From Phytopseudomonas seleniipraecipitans (GTDB taxonomy: Bacteria; Pseudomonadota; Gammaproteobacteria; Pseudomonadales; Pseudomonadaceae), in NCBI RefSeq assembly GCF_900102335.1, contig NZ_FNBM01000001.1:372001-436000 (forward strand): DNA of 64,000 nt, in the 5' to 3' direction. Numbering within the stretch: the stretch's first letter is position 1; each line of letters starts with the position of its first letter. Shown here one piece after another: positions 1-8,313 of the stretch. The translations under genes were made by a program, and so were the position numbers. The notes under the pieces were generated by a model. It searched no databases. It saw nothing but the letters and a program-made list of their open reading frames with translations, and was not told the origin of the DNA.

Positions 1-211
1 GTTGGCCCACTCTCATCCACAGGTCCAGCTCGAATTGATCGAGGCTGCCGCCTTGCTGGATTTCCTGGCGACCCTGCGGCCTGCCTCGCGGCAGACAACC
101 GCCTTGCTATGTGGTCGCCCTGAAACCATCGAAACCGTCGCCAAGCGGCTGTACCTCGCCGGCCTGCCGCGCAGCCAGTTGTTCACCGACCTGTTTCTGC
201 CTCACGCCTGA
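1..211 (+). CDS. Ferredoxin--NADP reductase-like protein, 3' end only
   Basis: The frame is open from the window edge to a TGA at 209-211, so only the C-terminal ~69 residues are seen. The CGRPETI motif followed by LYLAGLPRSQLFTDLF and a short tail resembles the end of the NAD(P)-binding lobe of flavoprotein ferredoxin reductases, in which the substrate pyridine nucleotide is gripped by a Cys-Gly-(R/P)-P loop. In P. aeruginosa a probable ferredoxin reductase lies close to pykA, which agrees with the next gene here. The partner ferredoxin and the FAD-binding half lie outside the window, so the exact substrate cannot be told. An in-frame TTG at position 2 is unlikely to be the real start. Confidence 0.6.
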   Translation, partial: LAHSHPQVQLELIEAAALLDFLATLRPASRQTTALLCGRPETIETVAKRLYLAGLPRSQLFTDLFLPHA

Positions 212-226
212 CGCGCGATGCAAACG

Positions 227-255
227 AAAAGGCCCGCGATCAACGCGGGCCTTTT
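227..255. terminator. Bidirectional terminator between the reductase gene and pykA
   Basis: A 12-base arm AAAAGGCCCGCG and its exact complement CGCGGGCCTTTT flank a five-base loop. The A-run and T-run on either side let it serve both the upstream plus-strand gene and pykA on the minus strand; the two genes are convergent. Confidence 0.85.
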
Positions 256-272
256 GCTTGAGCGGCGGGTGC

Positions 273-1724
273 TTAGACCAGCGCGTCACCGACATGCAGG
301 ATCTTCATGCCGTTGGTGCCACCGATGGTGTGGTAGCTGTCGCCCTTGGTAAGGATGACCCAGTCGCCTTGCTGCACGAGGCCGCGCTTGAGCAACTCGT
401 CCACCGCCGCCTGGCTGACTTCGCCCGGTGGCAGCGCCGCCGGATCGAACGGGATGGTGTACACGCCACGGAACATTGCCGAACGAGCCTGGGTGTCGCG
501 GTGCGGGGAGAACGAGTAGATCGGCACCGAGGAGCGGATGCGCGACATGATCAGCGGCGTGTAGCCACTTTCGGTCAGCGCGATGATCGCCTTCACGCCG
601 GGGAAGTGGTTGGCCGTATACATGGCCGCCAGGGCGATGCTTTCGTCGCAACGCTCGAAGGTCTTGCCGATACGGTGGCTGGAGCTCTTGCCGGTCGGGT
701 GACGTTCGGCGCCCAGGCAAATGCGCGCCATGGCTTGCACCGCTTCCAGCGGATAGGCGCCAGCGGCGCTTTCTGCCGAGAGCATGACCGCGTCGGTGTA
801 GTCGAGCACGGCGTTGGCCACGTCGGACACTTCGGCACGGGTCGGCATCGGATTCTGGATCATCGACTCCATCATCTGGGTCGCGACGATCACCGCCTTG
901 TTGTGGCGGCGGGCGTGCAGAATGATCTTCTTCTGAATACCCACCAGCTCGGCATCGCCGATTTCCACACCCAGATCACCACGGGCCACCATCACCACGT
1001 CGCTGGCCTTGATCAAACCGTCGAGGGTTTCGTCATCGGCAACGGCTTCGGCGCGTTCGATCTTGGCGACCAGCCAGGCCTTGCCGCCGGACTCGTCACG
1101 CAGCTGGCGGGCATATTCCATGTCCGCCGCATCACGCGGGAAGGAAACGGCCAGGTAGTCCAGGTCCATTTCTGCCGCGAGCTTGATGTCGGCCTTGTCT
1201 TTCTCGGTCAGTGCCGGCGCAGTCAGGCCGCCGCCACGGCGGTTGATGCCTTTGTGGTCGGACAGCGGGCCGCCGATCAGCACCACGCAATTGAGGGTGT
1301 CGGCAGTGGTGGTTTCCACGCGCATGACCACACGGCCATCGTCGAGCAGCAGCTCGTCACCCACGCCGCAATCCTTGACCAGGTCCGGGTAATCGATACC
1401 CACGATGTCCTGGTTGCCGTCAGTCAGCGGATGGCTGGTAGAGAAGGTGAAACGATCACCGACCTTCAGCTCGATACGCTTGTTGGCGAATTTTGCGATA
1501 CGGATCTTCGGCCCCTGCAGGTCACCCAGCAGCGCCACGTGTCGACCGTGCTTGGCAGCGATGTCACGAACCAGCTTGGCACGTGCCTTGTGGTCTTCTG
1601 GCGAGCCATGGGAGAAGTTCAGGCGGGCAACGTCGAGCCCTGCAAGAATCAGTTGTTCCAGCATTTCCGGGGAATTGCTGGCTGGGCCGAGGGTGGCGAC
1701 GATTTTGGTGCGGCGAGCGGTCAT
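273..1724 (-). CDS. pykA: Pyruvate kinase
   Basis: This enzyme converts phosphoenolpyruvate and ADP to pyruvate and ATP in the cytoplasm, the last step of lower glycolysis/Entner-Doudoroff metabolism. The 483-residue length is typical of bacterial type II (PykA) enzymes. Visible motifs are LNFSHG (35-40), GDLQGPKIR (67-75), the catalytic lysine signature KIERAEAV (221-228) and the metal/substrate loop VARGDLGVEIG (247-257). The ATG at 1724 follows AGGAG with good spacing. It is a single gene with its own terminator, convergent with a ferredoxin reductase as in P. aeruginosa, which favours PykA over PykF. Confidence 0.97.
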   Translation of the reverse strand: MTARRTKIVATLGPASNSPEMLEQLILAGLDVARLNFSHGSPEDHKARAKLVRDIAAKHGRHVALLGDLQGPKIRIAKFANKRIELKVGDRFTFSTSHPLTDGNQDIVGIDYPDLVKDCGVGDELLLDDGRVVMRVETTTADTLNCVVLIGGPLSDHKGINRRGGGLTAPALTEKDKADIKLAAEMDLDYLAVSFPRDAADMEYARQLRDESGGKAWLVAKIERAEAVADDETLDGLIKASDVVMVARGDLGVEIGDAELVGIQKKIILHARRHNKAVIVATQMMESMIQNPMPTRAEVSDVANAVLDYTDAVMLSAESAAGAYPLEAVQAMARICLGAERHPTGKSSSHRIGKTFERCDESIALAAMYTANHFPGVKAIIALTESGYTPLIMSRIRSSVPIYSFSPHRDTQARSAMFRGVYTIPFDPAALPPGEVSQAAVDELLKRGLVQQGDWVILTKGDSYHTIGGTNGMKILHVGDALV

Positions 1725-2202
1725 GCGCGGACTCCTAAGTTGAAGCAGACCGCGAGGCTACTACGCCGCCGTGTTGTAGTCATTGTTCCTCTGCACTACT
1801 TTTCGCCTGCCAACTTGATCACAGGCGTATCGCAGCTCAGCATTTCGAGCAGGCTTACAGCCGTGTGGCCGATGTACAGACTGCCCCTGCGCCCGCGGGG
1901 GAAGGCGCCTGTGTCTGGCATATCGTTTGCTGCTTTTGCACTAGCCGCACAGCGTGTTGGGACCAGAAGACTCCGTCTCGTCAGCCCGGCAGCGTGGGCC
2001 AGAGCAGTGTGGTTATCCTGATTCACGACCAATCGCTCGGCGTGCTTGATCGCCATGGCCTCACATAAAGCAGCGCAGCACTGAGCGCATGCTGGATTGC
2101 CCACGGCTGGTCCTGTCGAACCGGTGTTCGTAATCAGCATGAGCTTGGCTGTTCAGTTTTTTCAGGCTGCGCCGATACGCTGCTCACTGAAGGAGAAAAC
2201 CC
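1725..2202. other. Intergenic region with no recognised gene
   Basis: This 478-base stretch lies between divergent pykA (minus) and a lipoprotein gene (plus), so promoters for both are expected here. Open frames exist on both strands (for example minus 1796-2140), but they lack a recognisable domain and a convincing ribosome site. I see no RNA gene, repeat or strong hairpin. Confidence 0.5.
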
Positions 2203-2580
2203 ATGCGTATTCTGTTGCTGCTGTGCTGTGTGCTGGTCGTTGGCGGGTGCACCCGCATGTCACTCGATCATCATCTCAACAAGGCCTATCAAGCCTATGA
2301 CCTGGGTGACTGCGAGGACGCGCTGCTCTACCTGTCCCAGGCCGAGCGTTCGAGCCGATCGCGCAGCTACATCCAACCGGAAATCTCCCTGCTGCGCGGC
2401 CAATGCCTGGAGCGTCAGAACCTCTACATCGATGCGGCGCAGACCTATTTGTTCATCATTGGCCGTTATCCCACCAGCGAGTACGCATTTCGCGCCCGCG
2501 CCAGGCTGGAAACCCTGCGTCAGCTCGGCCATCATGGCTTGCCGGAGCCCGCCAAGGTATCGCCTGCTGGAGCGCTTTGA
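2203..2580 (+). CDS. Small lipoprotein with TPR-like helices
   Basis: A 125-residue protein starts with a lipoprotein signal (MRILLLLCCVLVVGGC, lipobox Cys16), so the mature form should be lipid-anchored in the envelope. Residues ~22-112 form paired helices of the tetratricopeptide type (NKAYQAYDLGDCEDALLYL, then SLLRGQCLERQNLYIDAAQ and RYPTSEYAFRARARLETL), usually a protein-protein interaction scaffold. GGAG lies just upstream of the ATG. It is ten bases upstream of a DUF4124 gene in the same direction and is probably co-transcribed with it. No specific partner or role can be named. Confidence 0.75.
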   Translation: MRILLLLCCVLVVGGCTRMSLDHHLNKAYQAYDLGDCEDALLYLSQAERSSRSRSYIQPEISLLRGQCLERQNLYIDAAQTYLFIIGRYPTSEYAFRARARLETLRQLGHHGLPEPAKVSPAGAL

Positions 2581-2610
2581 CGGCCTTGGATGAGCGAAAG
2601 GACTGTCGCG

Positions 2611-3033
2611 ATGCGTGTCTGGATTGGTCTCTTGCTGCTGCCCACTTTGGCGTTTGCCGAGGTCTATCGCTGGGTAGATGAACATGGGCAGGTGCACTAT
2701 GGGCAGCGGCCACAGGCGGCTGATGCCCAGGTCGTCGACATTCGCCCGCAGGTGATTGAACGCGATTCAGCTACCCAGGAGCGTGAGCAAAGCAGTCAGC
2801 GCTTCTTCCAGGCCCGTCGTGAAGAGCAGGCCCAGGCCGCTCAGGCGCGACGCCAGCAACAGGCGGAGGAGGTGAAGGCGTGCACTGAGCTGCGCAGTCG
2901 TCTGGCATCCATTCCCGAGGGGCGGCGCTATTACCAGCCGACCGCCAACGGAAAGCGCCGCTATTACAGCGATGAGGAGCTCGATGCAGGCCGCGAGCAG
3001 CTGCGCAGCCAGTTGTCTGAGCGGTGCAAATGA
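2611..3033 (+). CDS. DUF4124 periplasmic protein
   Basis: The start is set at 2611 because AAAGGA precedes it and the next residues (MRVWIGLLLLPTLAFAE) form a clean Sec signal peptide; an in-frame ATG at 2590 would add seven residues before the signal. The mature N-terminus carries the DUF4124 motif EVYRWVDEHGQVHYGQRPQ, seen in many small proteobacterial envelope proteins of unknown role. A charged helical region rich in Gln, Arg and Glu follows (about residues 60-100) and probably forms a coiled coil. The tail contains an RYYSDEEL segment. It follows the lipoprotein gene closely. Confidence 0.75.
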   Translation: MRVWIGLLLLPTLAFAEVYRWVDEHGQVHYGQRPQAADAQVVDIRPQVIERDSATQEREQSSQRFFQARREEQAQAAQARRQQQAEEVKACTELRSRLASIPEGRRYYQPTANGKRRYYSDEELDAGREQLRSQLSERCK

Positions 3034-3093
3034 GGCTGGTCAGTTGCAAAGGCTGACGCCATACTCACCGGAAACTCATAGCGCTTCGCCATT

Positions 3094-3450
3094 ATGAATG
3101 CCAATCGCCATATAGAACGGCACCAGCTGCCGTATTATCTCAACGTTTTCAATGCCTTCACTGACAAGCCAATAGGCTATCTGGGAAATGTCTCGCTGGA
3201 TGGCCTGATGTTGATCAGTCAGTTACCGGTGCTAGTGGGTGGCTGCTTCGACATGCGCCTGAAAATTCCGGGAACGGAAGCCGTGCGCTACATCGACTTC
3301 AGTGCCACTTGTTTGTGGTGCCGAGAAGACGTCACGCCAGGTAGCTTCGACTCCGGTTTTTCTCTCCTCGCCCCTCCGCTTGATTACCTTGAGATGGTTG
3401 AAGCGCTGCGCCATTACTTCAGCTTCCATCCGCTCGCCACGTCGGCCTGA
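3094..3450 (+). CDS. PilZ-domain protein, probable c-di-GMP receptor
   Basis: This 118-residue protein is essentially one PilZ domain. It has an arginine-rich N-terminal stretch (RHIERHQLP, residues 5-13) matching the RxxxR half of the c-di-GMP motif and NVSLDG (32-37) matching the [D/N]xSxxG half. The rest alternates short beta-strands (LKIPG, YIDFSATCLWC) and ends in a helix (YLEMVEALRHYF). PilZ proteins bind cyclic di-GMP and change the activity of motility or envelope partners. It lies immediately upstream of the rsmZ control region. The partner is not evident. Confidence 0.85.
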   Translation: MNANRHIERHQLPYYLNVFNAFTDKPIGYLGNVSLDGLMLISQLPVLVGGCFDMRLKIPGTEAVRYIDFSATCLWCREDVTPGSFDSGFSLLAPPLDYLEMVEALRHYFSFHPLATSA

Positions 3451-3524
3451 TTTCTCCTGACTGTCAGCCCACTCTCTTACGTGAATGGGCGCGCCTGCGG
3501 TACCTCGCCTTTTATCCATTCGCC

Positions 3525-3542
3525 TGTGAGCATTTGCTTACA
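3525..3542 (+). promoter_or_regulatory. GacA upstream activating sequence of rsmZ
   Basis: TGTGAG-CATTTG-CTTACA matches the GacA box TGTAAG-N6-CTTACA with one mismatch. It lies about 190 bases before the inferred rsmZ start, the long distance known for this promoter in P. protegens and P. aeruginosa. An AT-rich tract (about 3600-3650) lies between it and the promoter, where MvaT-type H-NS proteins are known to bind in P. aeruginosa. Confidence 0.85.
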
Positions 3543-3713
3543 GAGACTGTAAGCATTAATGGCGAATTGCCGCTTGGAAACTGGCGTATAGCTGTAATGA
3601 ATTTTTAAGTAGATGAAATGTATAGATATTATTTTAGACGGCAAGCGGTGAGGCAGTCGTCGGCCCGTTGTACCTGTCGTTGTGATTAATACGCTGGGCG
3701 TTACTATCTCAAC

Positions 3714-3847
3714 CGTGCTTACGGACAAGCACAGGTTGTTAAGGAATACGGCCAGGACATCGCGGGACGCGATTCATCAGGATGATGAGTTGGGAGTATC
3801 AGGGAATAGGGACAAAAGAGTGGGCGGGTAAAACCGCCCCTTTTTTT
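3714..3847 (+). ncRNA. rsmZ: RsmZ, RsmA/CsrA-sequestering small RNA
   Basis: The RNA begins with a hairpin GTGCTT-ACGGAC-AAGCAC and carries eight GGA motifs (at 3723, 3743, 3755, 3765, 3780, 3793, 3803 and 3810), several in predicted loops. The block GCCAGGACATCGC followed by GATTCATCAGGATGATGA is characteristic of RsmZ as I remember it from P. protegens and P. putida. A TACTAT -10 element sits at 3702-3707. The RNA ends in a stem GGGCGG/CCGCCC with seven Ts (3822-3847). RsmZ titrates the translational repressors RsmA/RsmE and is switched on by GacS/GacA. fdxA is its usual neighbour; rpoS, normally on the other side, is not here. The 5' end is good to a few bases. Confidence 0.92.
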
Positions 3848-3953
3848 GCCTGCAGAAAAGTACCTGAGCCATCGCCACGAGGCGACGCCTGGTGCAACAG
3901 CATTCAGTCAAGGCCCGCTGCAGCCAGTACATCTGCATTCAGCTGCGCCATAA

Positions 3954-3986
3954 AAAATGCCGCAACCCTTTCGGGTGCGGCATTTT
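3954..3986. terminator. Terminator of fdxA (bidirectional)
   Basis: AAAATGCCGCA-CCC-TTTC-GGG-TGCGGCATTTT forms a near-perfect stem with A and T runs on both sides. It lies 32 bases beyond the fdxA stop on the minus strand and also faces the end of rsmZ. Confidence 0.85.
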
Positions 3987-4017
3987 AGTAACGGTCGGTG
4001 CCGTTCAGCCCCTGAGC

Positions 4018-4341
4018 TTAGCGCTCCAGATGCTGCAGCTTGTCTTTCACACCATCCCACTCTTCAGCATCAGCCAGCGCTTCTTTACGCTCGGTGATGT
4101 TCGGCCAGATTTCCGCCAGCTCGGCGTTCAGCTCGATGTATTCCTGCATGCCATCCGGTATCTCGTCTTCGGAGAAAATCGCCTGCGCTGGGCACTCCGG
4201 CTCGCAGAGCGCGCAGTCGATGCATTCATCCGGATGGATCACCAGGAAGTTCGGGCCTTCGTAGAAGCAGTCCACCGGACAGACTTCCACGCAGTCGGTG
4301 TACTTGCACTTGATGCAGTTGTCGGTGACGACGAAGGTCAT
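4018..4341 (-). CDS. fdxA: Seven-iron ferredoxin FdxA
   Basis: A 107-residue cytoplasmic electron carrier with both cluster motifs in the N-terminal half. By comparison with the Azotobacter seven-iron ferredoxin, Cys9, Cys17 and Cys50 should hold the [3Fe-4S] cluster, and Cys21, Cys40, Cys43 and Cys46 the [4Fe-4S] cluster; Cys12 and Cys25 are extra. The acidic C-terminal extension ([18 protein letters not shown]) is usual for this type. AGGAG precedes the ATG. It lies between rsmZ and mutS, as in other pseudomonads. Confidence 0.96.
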   Translation of the reverse strand: MTFVVTDNCIKCKYTDCVEVCPVDCFYEGPNFLVIHPDECIDCALCEPECPAQAIFSEDEIPDGMQEYIELNAELAEIWPNITERKEALADAEEWDGVKDKLQHLER

Positions 4342-4483
4342 TTCTAATTTTCTCCTCGGGCTACGGCAGCGAGCCGCTGTTCGGTTCAGCGACTCTCAGG
4401 CTCGGGCGTTGGGCTGTCAGGCCAGGCTAAGGCTGCAGCGCTCCCGGAGCGCGCGGGATTCTAACAGCTTGTTTGCTCTGGCG

Positions 4484-7057
4484 TTAGACTCGCGCCTTCC
4501 ATGCATATAACAGTTCGAGTGCTTTACGGGGGCTGAGATCATCTGGATTCACCTTTTGCAGCTCTTCCAGCACCGGGTGCGGCAAGCTGGCAAACAGATC
4601 GCTTTGCATCGGCGCAGCAGGCAAAGTCTGTCCTTGTGGTGGCAAATCGTGGGGTAGGCTGGTGGTTTCCAGCCGTGCCAGATGCTCGCGAGCCCGCAAA
4701 ATTACCGTATCAGGTACGCCTGCCAGCTGCGCCACTGCCAGGCCGTAACTCTGGCTCGCCGGGCCCGGCAATACATGGTGCAGGAAGACGATGCGTTCGT
4801 TGTGCTCGGTGGCGTTGAGGTGCACGTTGGCGACCACTGGCTGGCTTTCCGGCAATACCGTCAGCTCGAAGTAATGGGTAGCGAACAGCGTGTAGGCGCG
4901 TAGGTTGGCTAACTGCTCGGCAGCGGCCCAGGCCAGCGACAGGCCGTCGAATGTGCTGGTTCCGCGGCCGACTTCATCCATCAACACCAGGCTGCGCTCG
5001 CTGGCGTTGTGCAGGATGTTGGCGGTCTCGCTCATCTCCACCATGAAAGTCGAGCGGCCGCCCGCCAGGTCATCACTTGAGCCGATACGGGTGAAGATGC
5101 GATCAACCATCGACAGCTCGCAGCGCGCCGCGGGTACGAAACTACCGATGTGGGCAAGCAGCACGATCAGCGCGGTCTGGCGCATATAGGTCGACTTACC
5201 GCCCATGTTCGGGCCGGTGATGATCAACATGCGCGTGGCGTCGTCAAGTTTCAGGTCGTTGGCGACGAACGGCGTGGTCAGCACCTGCTCCACCACCGGG
5301 TGGCGGCCTTGCTCGATCAGCATGCACGGCTCGTCGACGAAACGCGGGCGATTCAGGTCCAGGCTCAAGGCGCGCTCGGCCAGGTTACTCAGCACGTCCA
5401 GCTCGGCCAGGGCAGCCGCACTGTCCTGCAGGGGGCCGAGGTGACCGATCAACTCCTCCAGCAGCGCGTCATACAGCTGCTTTTCCCGCGCCAGCGCACG
5501 ACTCTTGGCCGACAGTGCCTTGTCTTCGAATTCTTTGAGCTCGGGAGTGATGAAGCGTTCGGCACCTTTGAGCGTCTGGCGACGGATATAGTCAGCCGGC
5601 GCCGATTCGGCCTGTTTACTGGGCAGCTCGATGAAATAGCCGTGCACGCGGTTGTAGCCGACCTTGAGGTTGGCCAGGCCGGTGCGGGCTTTCTCGCGTG
5701 TTTCCAGATCCATCAGATACTGGCCGGCGTTCTCGCTCAGCGACTGCAGCTCGTCCAACTCGGCGTCGTAGCCGGTTTTCAGCACGCCGCCATCGCGAAT
5801 CACCGCGGGTGGGTTGTCGATGATGGCTTTGGCCAGCAGTGCGGCAAGTTCCGGATACGTGCTCACCGTGCGCGCCAGACCGGCCAGGTGCGGTGATTCC
5901 AGTTCGGCCATTGCGCCTTGCAAGGTGGGCAGGGCGGCGAGGGCATCACGCAAACGCGCCAGGTCACGCGGACGGGCGTTGCGCAGGCCGATACGGGCGA
6001 GGATACGCTCCAGGTCGCCGATCTCCTTGAGCTGCGGTTGCAGGTTCTCGAAACGGTAGCGATCCAGCAGGCAGGCAATCGATTCCTGGCGCGCCTCGAG
6101 CACCGCGCGGTCACGCAGCGGACGGTTCAGCCAGCGGCCGAGCAGGCGGCTGCCCATCGCGGTCTGGCTGCGATCGACCACCGACTGCAGGGTGTTGTCG
6201 CGCCCGCCCGCCAGGTTGACGTCCAGTTCCAGGTTGCGGCGGCTGGCACCGTCGAGAATCACCGTGTCGTCAATGCGTTCGTGGCGCAGGCTGCGCAGGT
6301 GCGGCAGGGCGGTGCGCTGGGTTTCTTTGGCATAGGCCAGCAGGCAGCCGGCAGCACCGATGGCCAGGGTCAGCGTTTCGCAACCAAAGCCTTTAAGGTC
6401 CTGAGTGCCAAACTGCTGGCAAAGGCTCTTGAGGGCGGTATCGCGCTCGAAATCCCAGGGTGCGCGGCGTCGTGAACCGCGGCGCTTTTCTGCCGGCAGG
6501 CCCTGAGGCCAGTCATCGGGGATCAGCAGCTCGGCAGGGTTCAGGCGCTCGAGCTCGGCCAGCAGGTTTTCCCAGCCGGCGATCTCCATCACACTGAAGC
6601 GGCCGCTGGTGATATCCAGCACGGCAAGGCCGAACAGGCGCTCGTCGCCCAGTACGGCGGCCAGCAGATTGTCGCGATGCTCATCCAACAGCGCTTCGTC
6701 GCTGACCGTGCCCGGCGTGATGATGCGCACCACCTGACGTTCCACCGGCCCTTTACTGGTGGCCGGGTCGCCGATCTGCTCGCAGATGACCACCGACTCG
6801 CCCAGCTTGACCAGTTTGGCCAGGTAGCCTTCGGCAGCATGGTAGGGAATGCCGCACATCGGGATGGCCTGGCCAGCGGACTGGCCGCGGGCGGTCAGGG
6901 TGATGTCGAGCAGCTTCGCGGCCTTTTTGGCGTCCTCGTAGAAGATTTCGTAGAAATCGCCCATGCGATAGAACATCAGCTGATCGGGGTGCTGATTCTT
7001 CAGCCTCCAATATTGCTGCATCATCGGCGTGTGGGAACTGAGGTCGCTTTGGCTCAT
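4484..7057 (-). CDS. mutS: DNA mismatch repair protein MutS
   Basis: MutS recognises mismatched or looped DNA and recruits MutL in an ATP-dependent way. The N-terminal mismatch-binding domain carries the invariant [11 protein letters not shown] motif (Phe and Glu contact the mispair). The C-terminal ATPase has Walker [14 protein letters not shown], Walker B ([13 protein letters not shown]) and the FATHYFEL region. I start it at 7057 ([17 protein letters not shown], 857 residues) because orthologues begin with a similar segment; an in-frame ATG at 7084 would add nine residues and neither start has a strong ribosome site. The tail ([19 protein letters not shown]) is the usual C-terminal tetramerisation element. 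Confidence 0.97.
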   Translation of the reverse strand: MSQSDLSSHTPMMQQYWRLKNQHPDQLMFYRMGDFYEIFYEDAKKAAKLLDITLTARGQSAGQAIPMCGIPYHAAEGYLAKLVKLGESVVICEQIGDPATSKGPVERQVVRIITPGTVSDEALLDEHRDNLLAAVLGDERLFGLAVLDITSGRFSVMEIAGWENLLAELERLNPAELLIPDDWPQGLPAEKRRGSRRRAPWDFERDTALKSLCQQFGTQDLKGFGCETLTLAIGAAGCLLAYAKETQRTALPHLRSLRHERIDDTVILDGASRRNLELDVNLAGGRDNTLQSVVDRSQTAMGSRLLGRWLNRPLRDRAVLEARQESIACLLDRYRFENLQPQLKEIGDLERILARIGLRNARPRDLARLRDALAALPTLQGAMAELESPHLAGLARTVSTYPELAALLAKAIIDNPPAVIRDGGVLKTGYDAELDELQSLSENAGQYLMDLETREKARTGLANLKVGYNRVHGYFIELPSKQAESAPADYIRRQTLKGAERFITPELKEFEDKALSAKSRALAREKQLYDALLEELIGHLGPLQDSAAALAELDVLSNLAERALSLDLNRPRFVDEPCMLIEQGRHPVVEQVLTTPFVANDLKLDDATRMLIITGPNMGGKSTYMRQTALIVLLAHIGSFVPAARCELSMVDRIFTRIGSSDDLAGGRSTFMVEMSETANILHNASERSLVLMDEVGRGTSTFDGLSLAWAAAEQLANLRAYTLFATHYFELTVLPESQPVVANVHLNATEHNERIVFLHHVLPGPASQSYGLAVAQLAGVPDTVILRAREHLARLETTSLPHDLPPQGQTLPAAPMQSDLFASLPHPVLEELQKVNPDDLSPRKALELLYAWKARV

Positions 7058-7323
7058 CGTGTCGAGTGTCCGGCTGAATAGCAAAAGCGCCTAGTGTACG
7101 GTATCGACCCCACCGCCTTTAACCCCGCAGTGCCGATCAATTACGCAGTGCAGCATTGCTCGGCTCACTGATTCCTTCTATGGAAGGAGGGCGCTTCATC
7201 GGCGGCGTCAGGGACCATGGCTGAGCCATGAAGGCTGCAGCGGTGTTTGCAATGCACAGTGAGCATCGCCGAAAATATCGCGCTCATGGAGAACCATCTC
7301 TGACTCGTAAAGGAACCGCCGAT

Positions 7324-7518
7324 ATGCGCTTGCTGATTGCCCTGATTCTGCCGTGGTTGACGTTTTTCACCATTGGTCGACCGATTGCAGGAATCATCTG
7401 CCTGATTCTTCAGATAACCCTGATTGGCTGGCTGCCGGCGACGATATGGGCCGTGTATGCCGTGAGCCAGTACAACACCGACCGCAAGATCGAGAAGGCG
7501 CTGGGTCAACGAAACTGA
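7324..7518 (+). CDS. YqaE/Pmp3 family small membrane protein
   Basis: The product has 64 residues and two hydrophobic helices (about 2-20 and 25-47), ending in a short charged tail (YNTDRKIEKALGQRN). PIAGIICLILQITLIGWLPA and the following WAVYAVSQY fit the Pmp3/YqaE family, small inner-membrane proteins linked in some organisms to membrane potential and stress. The start at 7324 is chosen because AAAGGAA lies just upstream and because the family begins directly with the first membrane helix; longer in-frame starts exist from 7228. A terminator follows. Confidence 0.8.
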   Translation: MRLLIALILPWLTFFTIGRPIAGIICLILQITLIGWLPATIWAVYAVSQYNTDRKIEKALGQRN

Positions 7519-7581
7519 TTCAGGCGAACGCGCTGCCTTTCTATTGAAGAGTTTCTGCGCAGCCTACGAAGGTTTCATCCG

Positions 7582-7614
7582 AAGCCGCGAAACTCGATGT
7601 TTTGCGGCTTTTTT
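7582..7614 (+). terminator. Rho-independent terminator after the YqaE-like gene
   Basis: AGCCGC-GAAAC-TCGAT-GTTTT-GCGGCT can fold into a stem with one mismatch and is followed by six Ts, 64 bases after the stop codon. Confidence 0.75.
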
Positions 7615-7717
7615 ACACCTTAACGAAACTGATGCCTGCAATACGCTGAGTCATCGGGCCTGCGCTGGTGCGGGACCAATGTAGGCTGTCATTCTTCGAA
7701 CCCAAGGGGAGCACGTC

Positions 7718-8230
7718 ATGAACGCCGAATTTCCATCTCTAACCCAACTGGCTGCCCGTCTTGGTGAAATGCTGTCGGCGTCGGGCGCTCAGGTCACCAC
7801 CGCCGAATCCTGCACGGGAGGCGGTATCGCCGAAGCCATTACCCGTATCGCCGGTAGCTCGGCTTGGTTCGAAGCGGGTTTCGTTACCTATTCCAATCAG
7901 CAGAAAAGCCGCCAGCTGGGCGTGCCGGAAGGGCTTTTTGCAACGGTGGGGGCAGTCAGCCGTGACGTGGTGGAAGCCATGGTGCGTGGCGCCCAGGCAC
8001 AAAGTGAGGCGCGTTACGCCACTGCGGTTAGCGGTGTAGCAGGACCCGGAGGCGGCAGCGCAGACAAACCGGTCGGCACGGTATGGATCGCCTGGGGCGA
8101 TGGGAAGCAGCTGTTCAGCAGGCGTTTCCAGTTTCCCGGCTCGCGTGATGACGTACGTGCGCAGACCGTGGCGGCTGCCTTGAGCGGGCTATTGCGACTG
8201 CTGGAGCAAGAAAATCCATCAGCGGGGTAG
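7718..8230 (+). CDS. pncC: CinA C-terminal domain protein, nicotinamide-nucleotide amidohydrolase
   Basis: This 170-residue protein corresponds to the stand-alone C-terminal domain of CinA, which removes the amide from nicotinamide mononucleotide so that the pyridine ring can be recycled to NAD. The family signature TTAESCTGGGIAEAIT lies at residues 27-42, followed by SYSNQQK-like and GVAGPGGGSADKPVGTVWIAW segments. It lies directly upstream of recA, as in many pseudomonads. The N-terminal molybdopterin-binding-like half of full CinA is absent, as is normal for this subfamily. AGGGGAGCACGTC provides the ribosome site. Confidence 0.92.
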   Translation: MNAEFPSLTQLAARLGEMLSASGAQVTTAESCTGGGIAEAITRIAGSSAWFEAGFVTYSNQQKSRQLGVPEGLFATVGAVSRDVVEAMVRGAQAQSEARYATAVSGVAGPGGGSADKPVGTVWIAWGDGKQLFSRRFQFPGSRDDVRAQTVAAALSGLLRLLEQENPSAG

Positions 8231-8257
8231 GCGAGTGAGGAACCCTGTGGAATAATA

Positions 8258-8273
8258 CTGTCTACTTATACAG
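8258..8273 (+). promoter_or_regulatory. LexA (SOS) box of recA
   Basis: CTGTCTACTTATACAG fits the LexA consensus CTGT-N8-ACAG exactly. It lies 41 bases upstream of the recA start, so recA should be repressed by LexA and induced by DNA damage. Confidence 0.93.
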
Positions 8274-8313
8274 TTATTGGCCGTCAGGCCCTTCTGATCA
8301 CGTGAGGAATGTA

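Noticed and set aside
111..2021. 636-codon open frame on the plus strand across pykA
   Set aside because: It is antisense to a clear pyruvate kinase, is rich in His, Arg and Gln, and has no domain; long antisense frames are common in GC-rich genes.
1796..2140. 114-codon minus-strand frame between pykA and the lipoprotein gene
   Set aside because: No ribosome site, no signal or domain, and it would overlap the expected promoter region.
3537..3553. Second GacA box CTTACA-N5-TGTAAG
   Set aside because: Half-sites are everted relative to the consensus TGTAAG-N6-CTTACA; the box at 3525-3542 fits orientation and spacing.
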